Below are positions 32,055 to 40,863 of a stretch of 64,000 nt of DNA, one piece after another. The position numbers were made by a program, and so were the translations under genes. The notes under the pieces were generated by a model. The model worked only from the letters and a program-made list of their open reading frames with translations. It had not been told where the DNA came from and searched no databases. The DNA is from Halorubrum sp. CSM-61 (GTDB taxonomy: Archaea > Halobacteriota > Halobacteria > Halobacteriales > Haloferacaceae), in NCBI RefSeq assembly GCF_003781945.1, contig NZ_RJJW01000001.1:515921-579920 (forward strand). The letters run 5' to 3'. Positions within the stretch are counted from its first letter, which is position 1. Every line of letters begins with the position of its first letter.

Positions 32055-32615
32055 ATGGGACATCACACGTTCGACGCCGACCGCGCTGACAAACTCGAAG
32101 AGGCACAGCGACGGTACCGGTTCCTCTCCGCGGAGGAACTCCTCTGGGCGCTCTCTCCAGATGGAGACGAAACGGTCGCAGATCTGGGCAGCGGGACCGG
32201 GTTCTACACCGACGACGTCGCACCGACTGTCGACCACGTGTACGCCGTCGACATTCAGGATGCGATGCACGACTACTACCGGGAGAAAGGCGTCCCCGAG
32301 AACGTCGACCTCGTGACGAGTGGCGTGGACGACCTCCCACTCGATTCCGACAGTCTCGACGCGGCGTTCTCGACGATGACCTACCACGAGTTCGCGAACG
32401 AACAGGCGTTGAGCGAACTCAGTCGCGTGCTCGCCTCACAGGGGACGCTCGTTATCGTGGACTGGGCAGCTTCCGGAAGTGGGTCTCACGGCCCACCCGT
32501 TGACGAGCGGTATTCCGCCACTGAGACGACGAGTGCGCTCCGCCAGCACGGGTTCACAGTCGAATTCGAAGCGGTACGGCCAGAAACGTTTCTGGTAACG
32601 GCATCAGCCGAATAA
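32055..32615 (+). CDS. class I SAM-dependent methyltransferase
   Basis: This 186-residue methyltransferase has motif I VADLGSGTGFYTDDVA, motif II YAVDIQDA, motif III GVDDLPLDSDSLDAAF and motif IV STMTYHEFAN. The N-terminal MGHHTFDADRADKLEEAQRR is typical of haloarchaeal UbiE-like small enzymes. The start is two bases after the DUF302 stop. It closes the sulfur island on the right. The substrate is unknown. Confidence 0.82.
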   Translation: MGHHTFDADRADKLEEAQRRYRFLSAEELLWALSPDGDETVADLGSGTGFYTDDVAPTVDHVYAVDIQDAMHDYYREKGVPENVDLVTSGVDDLPLDSDSLDAAFSTMTYHEFANEQALSELSRVLASQGTLVIVDWAASGSGSHGPPVDERYSATETTSALRQHGFTVEFEAVRPETFLVTASAE

Positions 32616-32754
32616 GTGAAAGAACACCCGAACGGCACGTGAGCACCAGATTGACCTGTAGCGGCGGAGACGTGGCTGAGAATCATCCTCTCCGGTGTGA
32701 AGGTCCGGTCGCGGACTCGAACGAACTCATAAGACCATTATCAGTTGCATACGA

Positions 32755-34920
32755 ATGGAGAATATGACCGGTGACGTTGGAGTCCATCTGGACTCGACGC
32801 TATTCCTAGATTCACAACCCATCGAGATACTACACATCGAGGACGACCCAAGCTTCGCTGATCTTGTCGCGACCTTCCTCGAGCGCGAGCAAGACGCGTT
32901 TACCGTTCGCACCGAGACCGACCCCCGTGACGCACTTGCGATTCTCGAAGCAGATACCTGTTCAGTGGACTGTATCGTGAGCGATTATGATATGCCGGGT
33001 TTGGACGGTTTGGCCGTCTTAGAACGAGTGAGGGAGACCCACCCTGAAATTCCGTTTATCCTCTTTACCGGGAAAGGAAGCGAGGAGATAGCCAGCGAAG
33101 CCATCACAGCCGGTGTCACCGACTATCTCCAGAAAGCCGGCGGCACGGAACAGTACAGCGTTCTCGCCAACCGCATCCAGAACGCGGTCGGTGGGTATCG
33201 GGCTGAGCGATACATGAACCGTGGTCTTGAAGCCATCGAGACCGCCCAAGACGGGATCAGCATTCTCAACGAAGACGGCTACATCGAGTACGCGAACACC
33301 GCCTGTGCAGAGATACTCGGCTACACCCGTGAGGAGCTCATCGGTCTCCACTGGGAGACGTTCTATCACGACGACGATATCGATGACGTCTACGACGTGC
33401 TCCTCCCGGAAGCACGCGACGGCCGCTGGCACGGGACCACGACGTTCGTCCGGAAGGACGGCGCCAAACTCGACATCGAACACACGCTCTCGTACACCGA
33501 GGACAGCTCACTCATCTGTACACTCAGCCCACAAGGCGCAGCTACCGCCGACGAGTCGAATCTGTCCGCAAAAGAACAAGCGATGGACGAAGCGCCCATC
33601 GGAATCCTCCTGACCGACCCACACCAGGAGGATAATCCAATTATCTATGCGAACGAGGGGTTCACCGACCTCACTGGCTACGAGAAACGAGAAATTGTCG
33701 GTCAGAACTGCCGGCTTCTTCAGGGCGAGGGGACCACGGATGAACCAGTCCAGAAACTCCGGACTGCAATCGACAATCGTGAATCAGTGACCGTCGAGTT
33801 ACGGAACTACCGGAAGGACGGAACAGAGTTCTGGAACCGTGTCCGCGTCGCGCCGCTGTTCGACGATGACGGAGAGCTAGACCTTTTCGTCGGGTTCCAG
33901 GATGACGTTACGGACCGTAAACAGTACGAGCAGCAGTTACAGTCCCACAGTGCACGGTTGGAGGCGCTGTTCGAACACTCCCCGGATATGTTCGCCGTCC
34001 ATGACATCGACGGCGTGATTCGAGACGTCAATCAACGGCTGTGTGACGAACTCGGCTACACGGAAGCAGAACTTCTGGGTCGGACAGTCTGGGATATTGA
34101 CCCGACAGCAGATCCCGCTCGGGCCTCTACGTTCTGGGATACGCTTCCACCAAATACTCCGCATCGATTCGAGGGGGAACTCGAACGAAAGGATGGGGCG
34201 ACGTTCCCTATTGAGGTGCATCTCATCCGTCTGAACTTGGACGGGGAAGACCGATTCGTTGCGATGGACCGCGACATCAGCGACCAGAAGCGCCGCGAAC
34301 GAAAGCTCGTCCAGCAAAACGAGCGACTAGACCGGTTCACGAGCGTCGTCAGCCACGATCTACGAAATCCGCTGCAAGTCACAGAGGGACGCCTCGAGTT
34401 ACTGCGGGAGGACTGCGACAGCGATCAAATTGAGCACATCGACCACGCACTAGGCCGCATGGATGCGCTTATCGAGGATTTGCTAACACTCGCTCAGACC
34501 GGAGAGGAAGCGATGACGCTCGAACCCATCCAGCTATCGGACCTTGTCGAAACCAGCTGGGAGACACTGTCGGCGACAGATGCAATATTAAAGATTGAAA
34601 CCGATCGGGCTGTCAAGGCCGACCGCGATCAGCTCCAGCAACTTCTGACCAACCTCCTTCAAAACGCTGTCGAGCACGGCGGACCAGCCGTAACAGTAAC
34701 AGTTGGAGACACAGCGGACGGATTCTACGTCGCGGACGACGGAGCCGGTCTTCCTGAGTCAGCGAGAGAAGACGTGTTTGACGCCGGGTACACGACAGCT
34801 GATGACGGGACAGGGTTCGGACTCAGTATTGTCGAGGAGGTCGCCAGTAGACACGGCTGGACAGTTTCAGCCGCAAACAGTGCTAGCGGCGGTGCGCGTT
34901 TCGAGTTTGCAATCGAGTAA
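32755..34920 (+). CDS. REC-PAS-LOV-PAS histidine kinase (Bat-like)
   Basis: This is a 721-residue cytoplasmic sensor kinase. Residues about 22-140 form a receiver with phospho-Asp in CIVSDYDMPGLDGLAVL and a late Lys (YLQKAGG). A PAS domain follows (about 148-265). The second PAS (about 285-395) contains GQNCRLLQGEGT, the LOV signature whose Cys (near residue 318) forms a flavin adduct in blue light. The third PAS (about 400-520) has DIDGVIRDVNQRLCDELGYT. The HisKA motif is VVSHDLRNPLQVTEGRLELL, and the ATPase has NLLQNAVEHG, DDGAGLP and GTGFGLSIVEEV, all intact. ATG 32755 or 32764 may start it. No partner output gene is adjacent. Confidence 0.88.
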   Translation: MENMTGDVGVHLDSTLFLDSQPIEILHIEDDPSFADLVATFLEREQDAFTVRTETDPRDALAILEADTCSVDCIVSDYDMPGLDGLAVLERVRETHPEIPFILFTGKGSEEIASEAITAGVTDYLQKAGGTEQYSVLANRIQNAVGGYRAERYMNRGLEAIETAQDGISILNEDGYIEYANTACAEILGYTREELIGLHWETFYHDDDIDDVYDVLLPEARDGRWHGTTTFVRKDGAKLDIEHTLSYTEDSSLICTLSPQGAATADESNLSAKEQAMDEAPIGILLTDPHQEDNPIIYANEGFTDLTGYEKREIVGQNCRLLQGEGTTDEPVQKLRTAIDNRESVTVELRNYRKDGTEFWNRVRVAPLFDDDGELDLFVGFQDDVTDRKQYEQQLQSHSARLEALFEHSPDMFAVHDIDGVIRDVNQRLCDELGYTEAELLGRTVWDIDPTADPARASTFWDTLPPNTPHRFEGELERKDGATFPIEVHLIRLNLDGEDRFVAMDRDISDQKRRERKLVQQNERLDRFTSVVSHDLRNPLQVTEGRLELLREDCDSDQIEHIDHALGRMDALIEDLLTLAQTGEEAMTLEPIQLSDLVETSWETLSATDAILKIETDRAVKADRDQLQQLLTNLLQNAVEHGGPAVTVTVGDTADGFYVADDGAGLPESAREDVFDAGYTTADDGTGFGLSIVEEVASRHGWTVSAANSASGGARFEFAIE

Positions 34921-35078
34921 CGGAACCGTTCTAATCGAAGGGTCTTGAGTGATGGAGAACATTATTTGACGGCTTTCCACCGTTATGCTCTCGTAGCGAA
35001 ATCAGAATATTAGTAGAATCAGGGATATAACTAGTAGCCCGGGCAGAGATAGATATTCTTAGGTTCTCCTGCGAAGAG

Positions 35079-35225
35079 TTACGTTCGTTTTTCCCGGACG
35101 CCATTTCGGTCGCGAGTCTTATCCTCACAGTTCGGACAGACACGTGGGTTATCGACTGCGTCCGGCGTGAACACCCGTACATAGACCTCCGTCACGTGGC
35201 TGCCACAGTTCTGACACTCAGCCAT
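35079..35225 (-). CDS. small zinc-ribbon protein (DUF7563-like)
   Basis: This 48-residue protein begins MAECQNCGSHVTEVYVRVFT. The first CxxC (CQNC) and second CxxC (CPNC) are separated by about 25 residues, a standard zinc ribbon with a basic tail (KTRDRNGVREKRT). Such mini-proteins are common in haloarchaea. The longer upstream frame is unlikely because this Met fits the conserved start. Confidence 0.7.
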   Translation of the reverse strand: MAECQNCGSHVTEVYVRVFTPDAVDNPRVCPNCEDKTRDRNGVREKRT

Positions 35226-35392
35226 GTCCGCAGAACCGCCTTTACCAATCATAGGCTTTCTGTCGTCACAGCACTGCGCCAGTAAACTCTTCATTAGCCC
35301 CCGGACGGTTATCTGGCGTTTAATCTCTGTCTTAGACGGCCACGAAGTAACCCCCGTAATTATATTGTCATTCGATGACACAGGTATTTTAT

Positions 35393-36358
35393 ATGTCGCT
35401 CACACGCCGGCAGTATCTCGGCCAGATCGGTCGCGTCGGCGGCGTGGGCGCTGCCGCAGTCCTGGGTGGCTGCGCCAGCAACCGGCAACCCGACACAGAG
35501 TCGGTATCCGTCCGAATCGGGTCGAAGCCATTCGTCGAGCAGAAGATTCTCGGGTATCTAGCGTACCAGCGACTGCAGTCAGTTGATTGGATTCGAGCAG
35601 TCGACGAAATTGGCTCCGGGAACTCGCTGTCGAACTGGGATGCGACGGCAGCGGGCGAGCAACACCTGTACTGGGAATATACGGGAACGGCGTGGATGCA
35701 GCTCCCGCCGCGTCATGAGACACGAATCACGGACCCCAACTCACTCTATGAGCGCGTGCAGTCGGATGCTCACTCCCAGCAACTCCAGCTGGCGGAACCG
35801 GCCTCGTTTTCGAACGAGTACGTTATCGTCGCCGACGCAACGTGGGCGGAACAGACCGGAATATCGACCATCAGTGAACTGGCAACCCATCTCCGCGACG
35901 TAGATCAAATCCCGGGAATAGCAGTTAACGAGGAGTTCTTTCACCGGCAAGACGGGTGGCCTGGACTTGCGTCGTATTATGATGTCAGGACGGAAGATAG
36001 AGAGCAACTCGAGTCCGAGACGTTCATCGTTACGTCCATCGGACTGACCTACGAGCTACTCGAGCAGGGCCGAGTCCAGATTGCAAGCGGATTCGCAACC
36101 GATCCCCAGCTCGACCGTTCCACGATTACCGTCCTCGAAGACGACCGTGACTACTTCCTTCCTTACCAACCGGCTCCAACTGCATACGCACCTCTCATCG
36201 ACGACCATCCGGAAATTTTCGAGGAGCTCTCGCCGGTGGTTTCAGCGCTCGATAAACCGACGATGCGGAACCTCAACAAACAGGTGCTAATCGATGGAGA
36301 CCATCCGTTTGCAGTCGCAACACGGTTTTTAAACGAGGAGGTAGCCGGCGATGCGTAG
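35393..36358 (+). CDS. OpuAC/ProX-like solute-binding lipoprotein
   Basis: This 321-residue exported protein has a Tat-like signal SLTRRQYLGQIGRVGGVGAA and lipobox LGGC (Cys near residue 29), so it should be lipid-anchored outside the cell. The mature part (VRIGSKPFVEQKILGYLAYQ, then WEYTGTAWMQLPP and a late YQPAPTAYAPLIDDHPEIFE) is the substrate-binding domain of glycine betaine/choline ABC importers. No ABC ATPase or permease is nearby. Its last 8 bases overlap a membrane histidine kinase gene, suggesting it reports a ligand to that kinase instead of feeding a transporter. Confidence 0.8.
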   Translation: MSLTRRQYLGQIGRVGGVGAAAVLGGCASNRQPDTESVSVRIGSKPFVEQKILGYLAYQRLQSVDWIRAVDEIGSGNSLSNWDATAAGEQHLYWEYTGTAWMQLPPRHETRITDPNSLYERVQSDAHSQQLQLAEPASFSNEYVIVADATWAEQTGISTISELATHLRDVDQIPGIAVNEEFFHRQDGWPGLASYYDVRTEDREQLESETFIVTSIGLTYELLEQGRVQIASGFATDPQLDRSTITVLEDDRDYFLPYQPAPTAYAPLIDDHPEIFEELSPVVSALDKPTMRNLNKQVLIDGDHPFAVATRFLNEEVAGDA

Positions 36359-38189
36359 GTCACTGTCGGGCGTTCCAGTTCTCGGTACGCTTGTCGACGT
36401 CGTCCGGTCGTCGTTTCGGCGAAAGCTGGCAACCGCGTTGCTCCTCGTGTTCCTGGTCATCAGTATCGGCACAGTCGGCCTGTATGTGCAGGTCGGCGGA
36501 CTGCTCGAAGAAAACGTCGAGCAGTCGATGACGGCGGCCGCCGAGACCGAAGCAAACGAATTGAGCGAGTGGAGTGAACGGAATCGGCTCGTTGTCCGAC
36601 TCCTCTCCGAGCATCCCATCTACGAGAATGGAGACCGAGCCGACGTTCGAGCGTATCTACAGACCCAGCAAGAAGAACGACCAGACGCAGCGATCATCCG
36701 CGCCTACGTGATTGACCGGCGGAACCAGACCGTCGCGACGAGTACCAATCCCACGATGGAGGGGCGGACGGTCGGAAACCTCAGCTGGAGTGAACGGTTC
36801 TCCTTCCGGGATTTCGACGACGTCCAAGTGACCGAGCCGTACGCGGTGAACGATACGACGGTTATCGGCTTCATCTCACCAATCCGCCGGACACCGGAAC
36901 AGTTGCTCGTCGTGGAGGTAGACACTGCAAGCGTTTTCGAACGGTTCGAACACCCTGTCGACAACGGGTTTACCCGAGTCGTCAACTCGAACGGGACCGT
37001 CGTCTTTAGCGATGATGCGGCGGCGACACTCACGCAATACCGTGATGGGGCTCGTCGCGCCGCCGCTGTCAGCAGCGGCCTTCGTGGGAATTCCGGGTTC
37101 ACTGCGTCTCCAGCGTACGAAAGCCAAGTGGAGACAGAGGGAGAGTACGTTGCGGCGTATGCAGCGGTTCCGAACACCGACTGGGTCGTCATTGAGCATG
37201 CACCGGCCAACGATGCGTACGTCATTACTCGGCAAGCGCTCCGATGGATCGGTGGGATTGCAGTATTCACGTTACTCGCACTCGTCGGTGTCGTCAGCGT
37301 TCTCGGCCGGAACGTGACAGGAGCACTATCCCGACTCACCGACCGAGCGGAACGGATTGAGGATGGTCAGTACGATGTTGAGTTCGATACTGATCGTCCG
37401 GACGAATTCGGCGACCTCAATCGGACGGTAGCGTCGACACGGGACGCCCTGCAACAACGCATCGAGGAGATTCGCGAAACCAAGGCAGAACTCCAAGCCT
37501 CGAACACCGCCCTCGAAGAACGGTCTGAGATGGTGGACGTCCTGAACCGTATCTTACGGCACAATGTTCGAAACGAGGTGAACGTCATCACTGGCCGTGC
37601 AGAATTGGCTGCATCCCGCGTCGACGATGAGGAGGCACAGGCAGATCTGGAAGCCGTACAGAGTGCTGCGTGGGAACTCAGTACGATTTCGACGCGTACA
37701 CAGCGCATCAAGCAGCTGCTCGCCGAAGAGGAAGCAGAACCTGAACCCATTCACCTGAACGAAGCACTAGCATCGAAGCTCACCGACGTCGAGGCTAGTA
37801 CACCATGTGCGAGCGTCGAATTTGACCGGTGTACTAGCGACCCAGTAGTCGAGGCGCCACAGACCTTCCCGACAGCGGTCGCTGACGTCGTCGAACAGAT
37901 CGCGACACACAACGATGGGAATGTAGAGATCACTGTTTCAGTAACCACCGAGAACACTGATTCAGATGGAGAGTCGGTCGTTCTCCGGGTCGACGATGAT
38001 GCCAACGGGCTTCCAGCATTAGATATTGAGGCCGTCAAAGCAGGGGAGGAGACCCCGCTCAATCACGCGGAAGGACTAGCGCTCTGGTGCCTGGAGTGGA
38101 CAGTAACGAAATCTGATGGAGAGCTACTAGTCGCACCCAATAACGCGACTCTCAAAGTCCAAATGACCCCCTCCTCGGCAGCCCCGTAG
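36351..38189 (+). CDS. membrane sensor histidine kinase with Cache and HAMP domains
   Basis: This is a 612-residue protein. The first membrane helix is LATALLLVFLVISIGTVGLY, a dCache-like extracytoplasmic region spans about 60-290 (YVIDRRNQTVATSTNPTMEG, then VFSDDAAATLTQYRDG), and the second helix is WIGGIAVFTLLALVGVVSVL. HAMP follows (about 320-375), then HisKA with ILRHNVRNEVNVITGRAELA (His near residue 403). The ATPase domain looks worn: the usual N-box is replaced by TAVADVVEQIATHNDG and the G-box by DDDANGLP. It overlaps the solute-binding gene by 8 bases. It could be a receptor with weak or no kinase activity. Confidence 0.82.
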   Translation: MRRSLSGVPVLGTLVDVVRSSFRRKLATALLLVFLVISIGTVGLYVQVGGLLEENVEQSMTAAAETEANELSEWSERNRLVVRLLSEHPIYENGDRADVRAYLQTQQEERPDAAIIRAYVIDRRNQTVATSTNPTMEGRTVGNLSWSERFSFRDFDDVQVTEPYAVNDTTVIGFISPIRRTPEQLLVVEVDTASVFERFEHPVDNGFTRVVNSNGTVVFSDDAAATLTQYRDGARRAAAVSSGLRGNSGFTASPAYESQVETEGEYVAAYAAVPNTDWVVIEHAPANDAYVITRQALRWIGGIAVFTLLALVGVVSVLGRNVTGALSRLTDRAERIEDGQYDVEFDTDRPDEFGDLNRTVASTRDALQQRIEEIRETKAELQASNTALEERSEMVDVLNRILRHNVRNEVNVITGRAELAASRVDDEEAQADLEAVQSAAWELSTISTRTQRIKQLLAEEEAEPEPIHLNEALASKLTDVEASTPCASVEFDRCTSDPVVEAPQTFPTAVADVVEQIATHNDGNVEITVSVTTENTDSDGESVVLRVDDDANGLPALDIEAVKAGEETPLNHAEGLALWCLEWTVTKSDGELLVAPNNATLKVQMTPSSAAP

Positions 38190-38274
38190 CCTGGTTTTAG
38201 ACCTGCAAACGTCGTTCCGAGCCACGGCCAACCATCAACAGCGAGCGAAAGTGTGACTGGAAGTTACACACAAG

Positions 38275-38315
38275 TTAACCAACAGCCCACGATTTGGAAG
38301 TGGCTTGTTGGTTAA
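38275..38315. promoter_or_regulatory. dyad operator O2 (TTAACCAACA / TGTTGGTTAA)
   Basis: The arms are 38275-38284 and 38306-38315, with a 21-base spacer. Leader hairpin H7 follows directly, the same order as O1-H4. Confidence 0.75.
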
Positions 38316-38316
38316 G

Positions 38317-38347
38317 TTTTTCAGCGCCCGCCGAGGGGCGGAGGCGC
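38317..38347 (+). promoter_or_regulatory. leader hairpin H7
   Basis: TTTTTCA precedes stem GCGCC (38324-38328) / GGCGC (38343-38347), with loop containing CCGAGGGGCGGA. It lies upstream of the gene at 38365. Confidence 0.65.
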
Positions 38348-38364
38348 GTTCTGACCTCCGTCGA

Positions 38365-38892
38365 ATGATGACTGAACCCTATCTCACGACGGTTCTTGAG
38401 GAAGCCGAGCGCGTTGCCGAGCAGCACGACCAGGTCGCCCGAACGACAGACAACCAAGCCCACGAGTACCTCCGATACGCCGTCCTCCGGGTGCTCGAAG
38501 GCGAGGCGGACCACCTCCCGGCGGACTGGACGCCGATCGACGGCGTGACCGTCGGTTACGGAAGCGACGAGGCGATGTTCGATAGCTGGGGCTCCAGCGA
38601 AGACTGGTGGGAGACCCTCCCGCCGCAAGAAGCGTGTACACGCTTCAGGGTGTTCTTCCCGGACGATCACCAGACGGTTCCCCGCGTCATCGTCGACGTG
38701 ATGGCAGCACTCGGGGCGTGGCGTGTCTGGATCGGGAGCGCTGCCGTGTGCGGCTCCTACGACCATCGCGAGCGCCGCGAAGTCTACCTTTTGACAGCAA
38801 GAGAGTCCCCGCCGTTCGTGGCGGGTGTAAATCGCGTAAGCTCCGATGAGAACCACTGCGTTAATGCTGATCTTGATTCTCGAACGAGATGA
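38365..38892 (+). CDS. hypothetical protein truncated or altered at its 3' end
   Basis: This is a 175-residue protein from ATG 38365 (MMTEPYLTTVLEEAERVAEQ). The conserved-looking body is HDQVARTTDNQAHEYLRYAV, then WETLPPQEACTRFRVFFPDD. The last 40 residues (ARESPPFVAGVNRVSSDENH and on) are less acidic and read less like native sequence, and a TnpB element follows directly. The element may have replaced the true end. Family unknown. It is controlled by dyad O2 plus leader H7. Confidence 0.55.
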   Translation: MMTEPYLTTVLEEAERVAEQHDQVARTTDNQAHEYLRYAVLRVLEGEADHLPADWTPIDGVTVGYGSDEAMFDSWGSSEDWWETLPPQEACTRFRVFFPDDHQTVPRVIVDVMAALGAWRVWIGSAAVCGSYDHRERREVYLLTARESPPFVAGVNRVSSDENHCVNADLDSRTR

Positions 38893-40354
38893 TTAGGTTC
38901 TACTTTCACCGTGGTTGGCTGACGTTCAAGTTCCAAACGAACATATCTGGAAATGGCTGATGAAGCGCACCAACACGTTCGCCGTGCGTCCCCTCTCCGA
39001 TACGGGAGAGCAACTGCTACGGGACCTGTTGGACGCTTCTGCCGCTCTCTGGAACGAGATCAATTATCAGCGCCTCATGCGCTACAACGACGAAGACGGC
39101 TTTGAGGACGAGGACGTGTGGAACGCCGACACCGGCAGTCTCGAAGGCAAGTACAAAGGTGTGCTTGGCGCGTCCACCGCCCAACAGGTAATACGCAAAA
39201 ACAGCGAAGCGTGGCGGGGGTTCTTCGATACAAAGAAGGCGTATCACGACGAGTCGAACACATCCGTTACGGAACACCCGGAACCGCCGGGCTTCCGTGG
39301 TAACAAAGACGATGGGCGTGTCCTCAAAGGCGTCATTCGCAACGACGCATACACGACTGAATGGGGCGAGCGGTCCCGACTTGAGATACTGGTCGGGAGC
39401 GAGTTGAAAGACAGATACGACCATACCGGGCGGCTCCGGCTGGAAATCGTTGGCGACCCGAATTGGCCCAACTACCAGAAGCAGGGCCGGTTGGACCTGT
39501 GGTACGATGAGACTGATTGCACCTTCCGAGCTTCACAACCCGTGACTATTACTGATGCACGGGCGACTCCACTGGCCGCAGAGAAGGCCGCTCTGGATAT
39601 TGGTGCAAACAATCTCGTCGCCTGTACCACCACGACCGGCGACCAATACCTGTACGAAGGTCGGGACCTGTTTAACCGCTTCCGTGAGACAACGCGAGAA
39701 ATCGCCCGGTTACAATCCAAGCTACAGGAAGGCCAATACAGTAGCAAGCGTATCCGGCGGCTGTATCGGAAGCGAACCCGCCGCCGCGACCACGCACAGG
39801 AAGCGTTGTGTCGTGACCTAATCGAACGGCTGTACGAGGACGGCGTCGATACGGTGTATATCGGTGGACTGACCGACGTGCTGGACACGCATTGGTCGGT
39901 CGAAACTAATGCCAAGACCCACAACTTCTGGGCGTTCAAGCAATTTACTGAGCGGCTGGCATGTACTGCTGAGGAATACGGTATCTCGGTGGAAGTCCGG
40001 TCGGAAGCGTGGACGAGTCAGGAGTGCCCGCAGTGCGGTTCAACAGACCAAACGAAACGACATCAGGACACACTAACGTGTCCGTGTGGATTCGAGGGAC
40101 ACGCCGACCTCACAGCGTCAGAGACGTTCTTGAAGCGGCACACAGAGAAGGCAGTCAGGCCGATGGCACGGCCCGTGCGGTTCCAGTGGGACGACCACAA
40201 CTGGTCGGGGACACCACACCCTCACGAAAGTCCCAAAGAACAGCGCACAGACCCGAGTACCGTCCACCATGACGGGAATGTTGCCTCCGGCGAGTCGTAG
40301 ACGGGATGAGACTCCCACGGAGGAAACCCCGGCGTAAACGCGGGGGAGGATGTC
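38893..40354 (+). mobile_element. IS200/IS605-type element with TnpB only, copy 1
   Basis: The right end is at GGGGGAGGATGTCA (ending about 40354), matching the right end of copy 2 (GGGAGGATGTCA, 51353-51364). Just inside, CCCCGGCGTAAACGCGGGG can fold as a hairpin. The left end is placed only roughly, after 38892. There is no TnpA transposase, so this is a non-autonomous or IS1341-like element. The 3' part of tnpB plus the right end should encode the omega RNA guide. Confidence 0.65.
38960..40300 (+). CDS. tnpB: TnpB RNA-guided nuclease-like protein, copy 1
   Basis: This is a 446-residue protein. The start [20 protein letters not shown] is decided by alignment with copy 2. The RuvC-I Asp is in [18 protein letters not shown] bridge-helix-like basic region follows ([20 protein letters not shown]). 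The zinc finger is CPQCG and CPCGFEG, and the last RuvC Asp is in GHADLTAS. At the place of the middle RuvC Glu (usually VxxEDL) it reads [11 protein letters not shown], with Gly instead of Glu. Copy 2 also lacks Glu there. It may be nuclease-dead, or may use a Glu from elsewhere. Confidence 0.88.
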   Translation: MKRTNTFAVRPLSDTGEQLLRDLLDASAALWNEINYQRLMRYNDEDGFEDEDVWNADTGSLEGKYKGVLGASTAQQVIRKNSEAWRGFFDTKKAYHDESNTSVTEHPEPPGFRGNKDDGRVLKGVIRNDAYTTEWGERSRLEILVGSELKDRYDHTGRLRLEIVGDPNWPNYQKQGRLDLWYDETDCTFRASQPVTITDARATPLAAEKAALDIGANNLVACTTTTGDQYLYEGRDLFNRFRETTREIARLQSKLQEGQYSSKRIRRLYRKRTRRRDHAQEALCRDLIERLYEDGVDTVYIGGLTDVLDTHWSVETNAKTHNFWAFKQFTERLACTAEEYGISVEVRSEAWTSQECPQCGSTDQTKRHQDTLTCPCGFEGHADLTASETFLKRHTEKAVRPMARPVRFQWDDHNWSGTPHPHESPKEQRTDPSTVHHDGNVASGES

Positions 40355-40386
40355 ATCTGTGGCCGGAAGGCCATCCGGTCGAGGAA

Positions 40387-40755
40387 GTGCTCCACGAGCG
40401 GCGCAGTAGCCCGGCGGAAGCCGTCGCGCCGGACGGTGGCCGAACGGGCGACGTTCGCGACCGGCTAGTCGTCGACGAGAACGCAGAGTCACAGGACGAT
40501 CTCGAGCCCCGAACGAAGCGTGCTGTCGCCGAAGCGATGGACGTCTCGCTCCTCTCGAAAGGTGGCCGCTACGAGGTGCAGTCCGCGTCCGGCAACAGGT
40601 ACGAAGTCGACGTCATCGACGAATCGTGTACCTGTCCCGACTGGCAGCAGCGCTCACCCGAGGGCGGCTGTAAACACCTGCGTCGCGTCGATCACGAGAT
40701 CAAACGGGGCCGTGTACCCCGACCAGACGGCCGGCTCCCAGCTGACTCGAACTAA
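40387..40755 (+). CDS. SWIM zinc-finger protein
   Basis: The C-terminal half has the SWIM motif: YEVDVIDESCTCPDWQQRSP then GGCKHLRRVDHE, i.e. CxC-xn-CxH. SWIM domains bind DNA or protein. Haloarchaeal relatives begin near LEPRTKRAVAEAMDVSLLSK, so the core domain is complete. The true start is unclear: the frame is open from ATG 40306, but that ATG lies inside the TnpB right end, and GTG 40387 is the first start outside it. The element probably removed the native promoter and start. Confidence 0.65.
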   Translation: MLHERRSSPAEAVAPDGGRTGDVRDRLVVDENAESQDDLEPRTKRAVAEAMDVSLLSKGGRYEVQSASGNRYEVDVIDESCTCPDWQQRSPEGGCKHLRRVDHEIKRGRVPRPDGRLPADSN

Positions 40756-40762
40756 CCCTGAG

Positions 40763-40771
40763 TAACCAACA
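40763..40771. promoter_or_regulatory. half operator TAACCAACA
   Basis: A single arm of the TTAACCAACA dyad occurs here without its inverted partner, between the SWIM gene and a solitary TnpB-type right end. It may be a remnant of a fifth dyad. Confidence 0.4.
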
Positions 40772-40821
40772 GGCCTCTCAGGACCACGCTTGCGTCGGGT
40801 GACTCAGTCAGTATCGGTCGT

Positions 40822-40863
40822 CCCACCGGTGGAATCCCATCCTTCAGGGGTGGGAGGAGGTCA
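40822..40863. mobile_element. solitary IS200/605-type right end
   Basis: CCCACCGGTGGAATCCCATC and TTCAGGGGTGGGAGGAGGTC resemble the right end of TnpB copy 2 (CACCGGAGGAATCCCATT and GGGAGGATGTC at 51325-51363). No tnpB lies next to it. Its last bases supply the stop codon of the neighbouring minus-strand gene at 40861. Confidence 0.6.
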
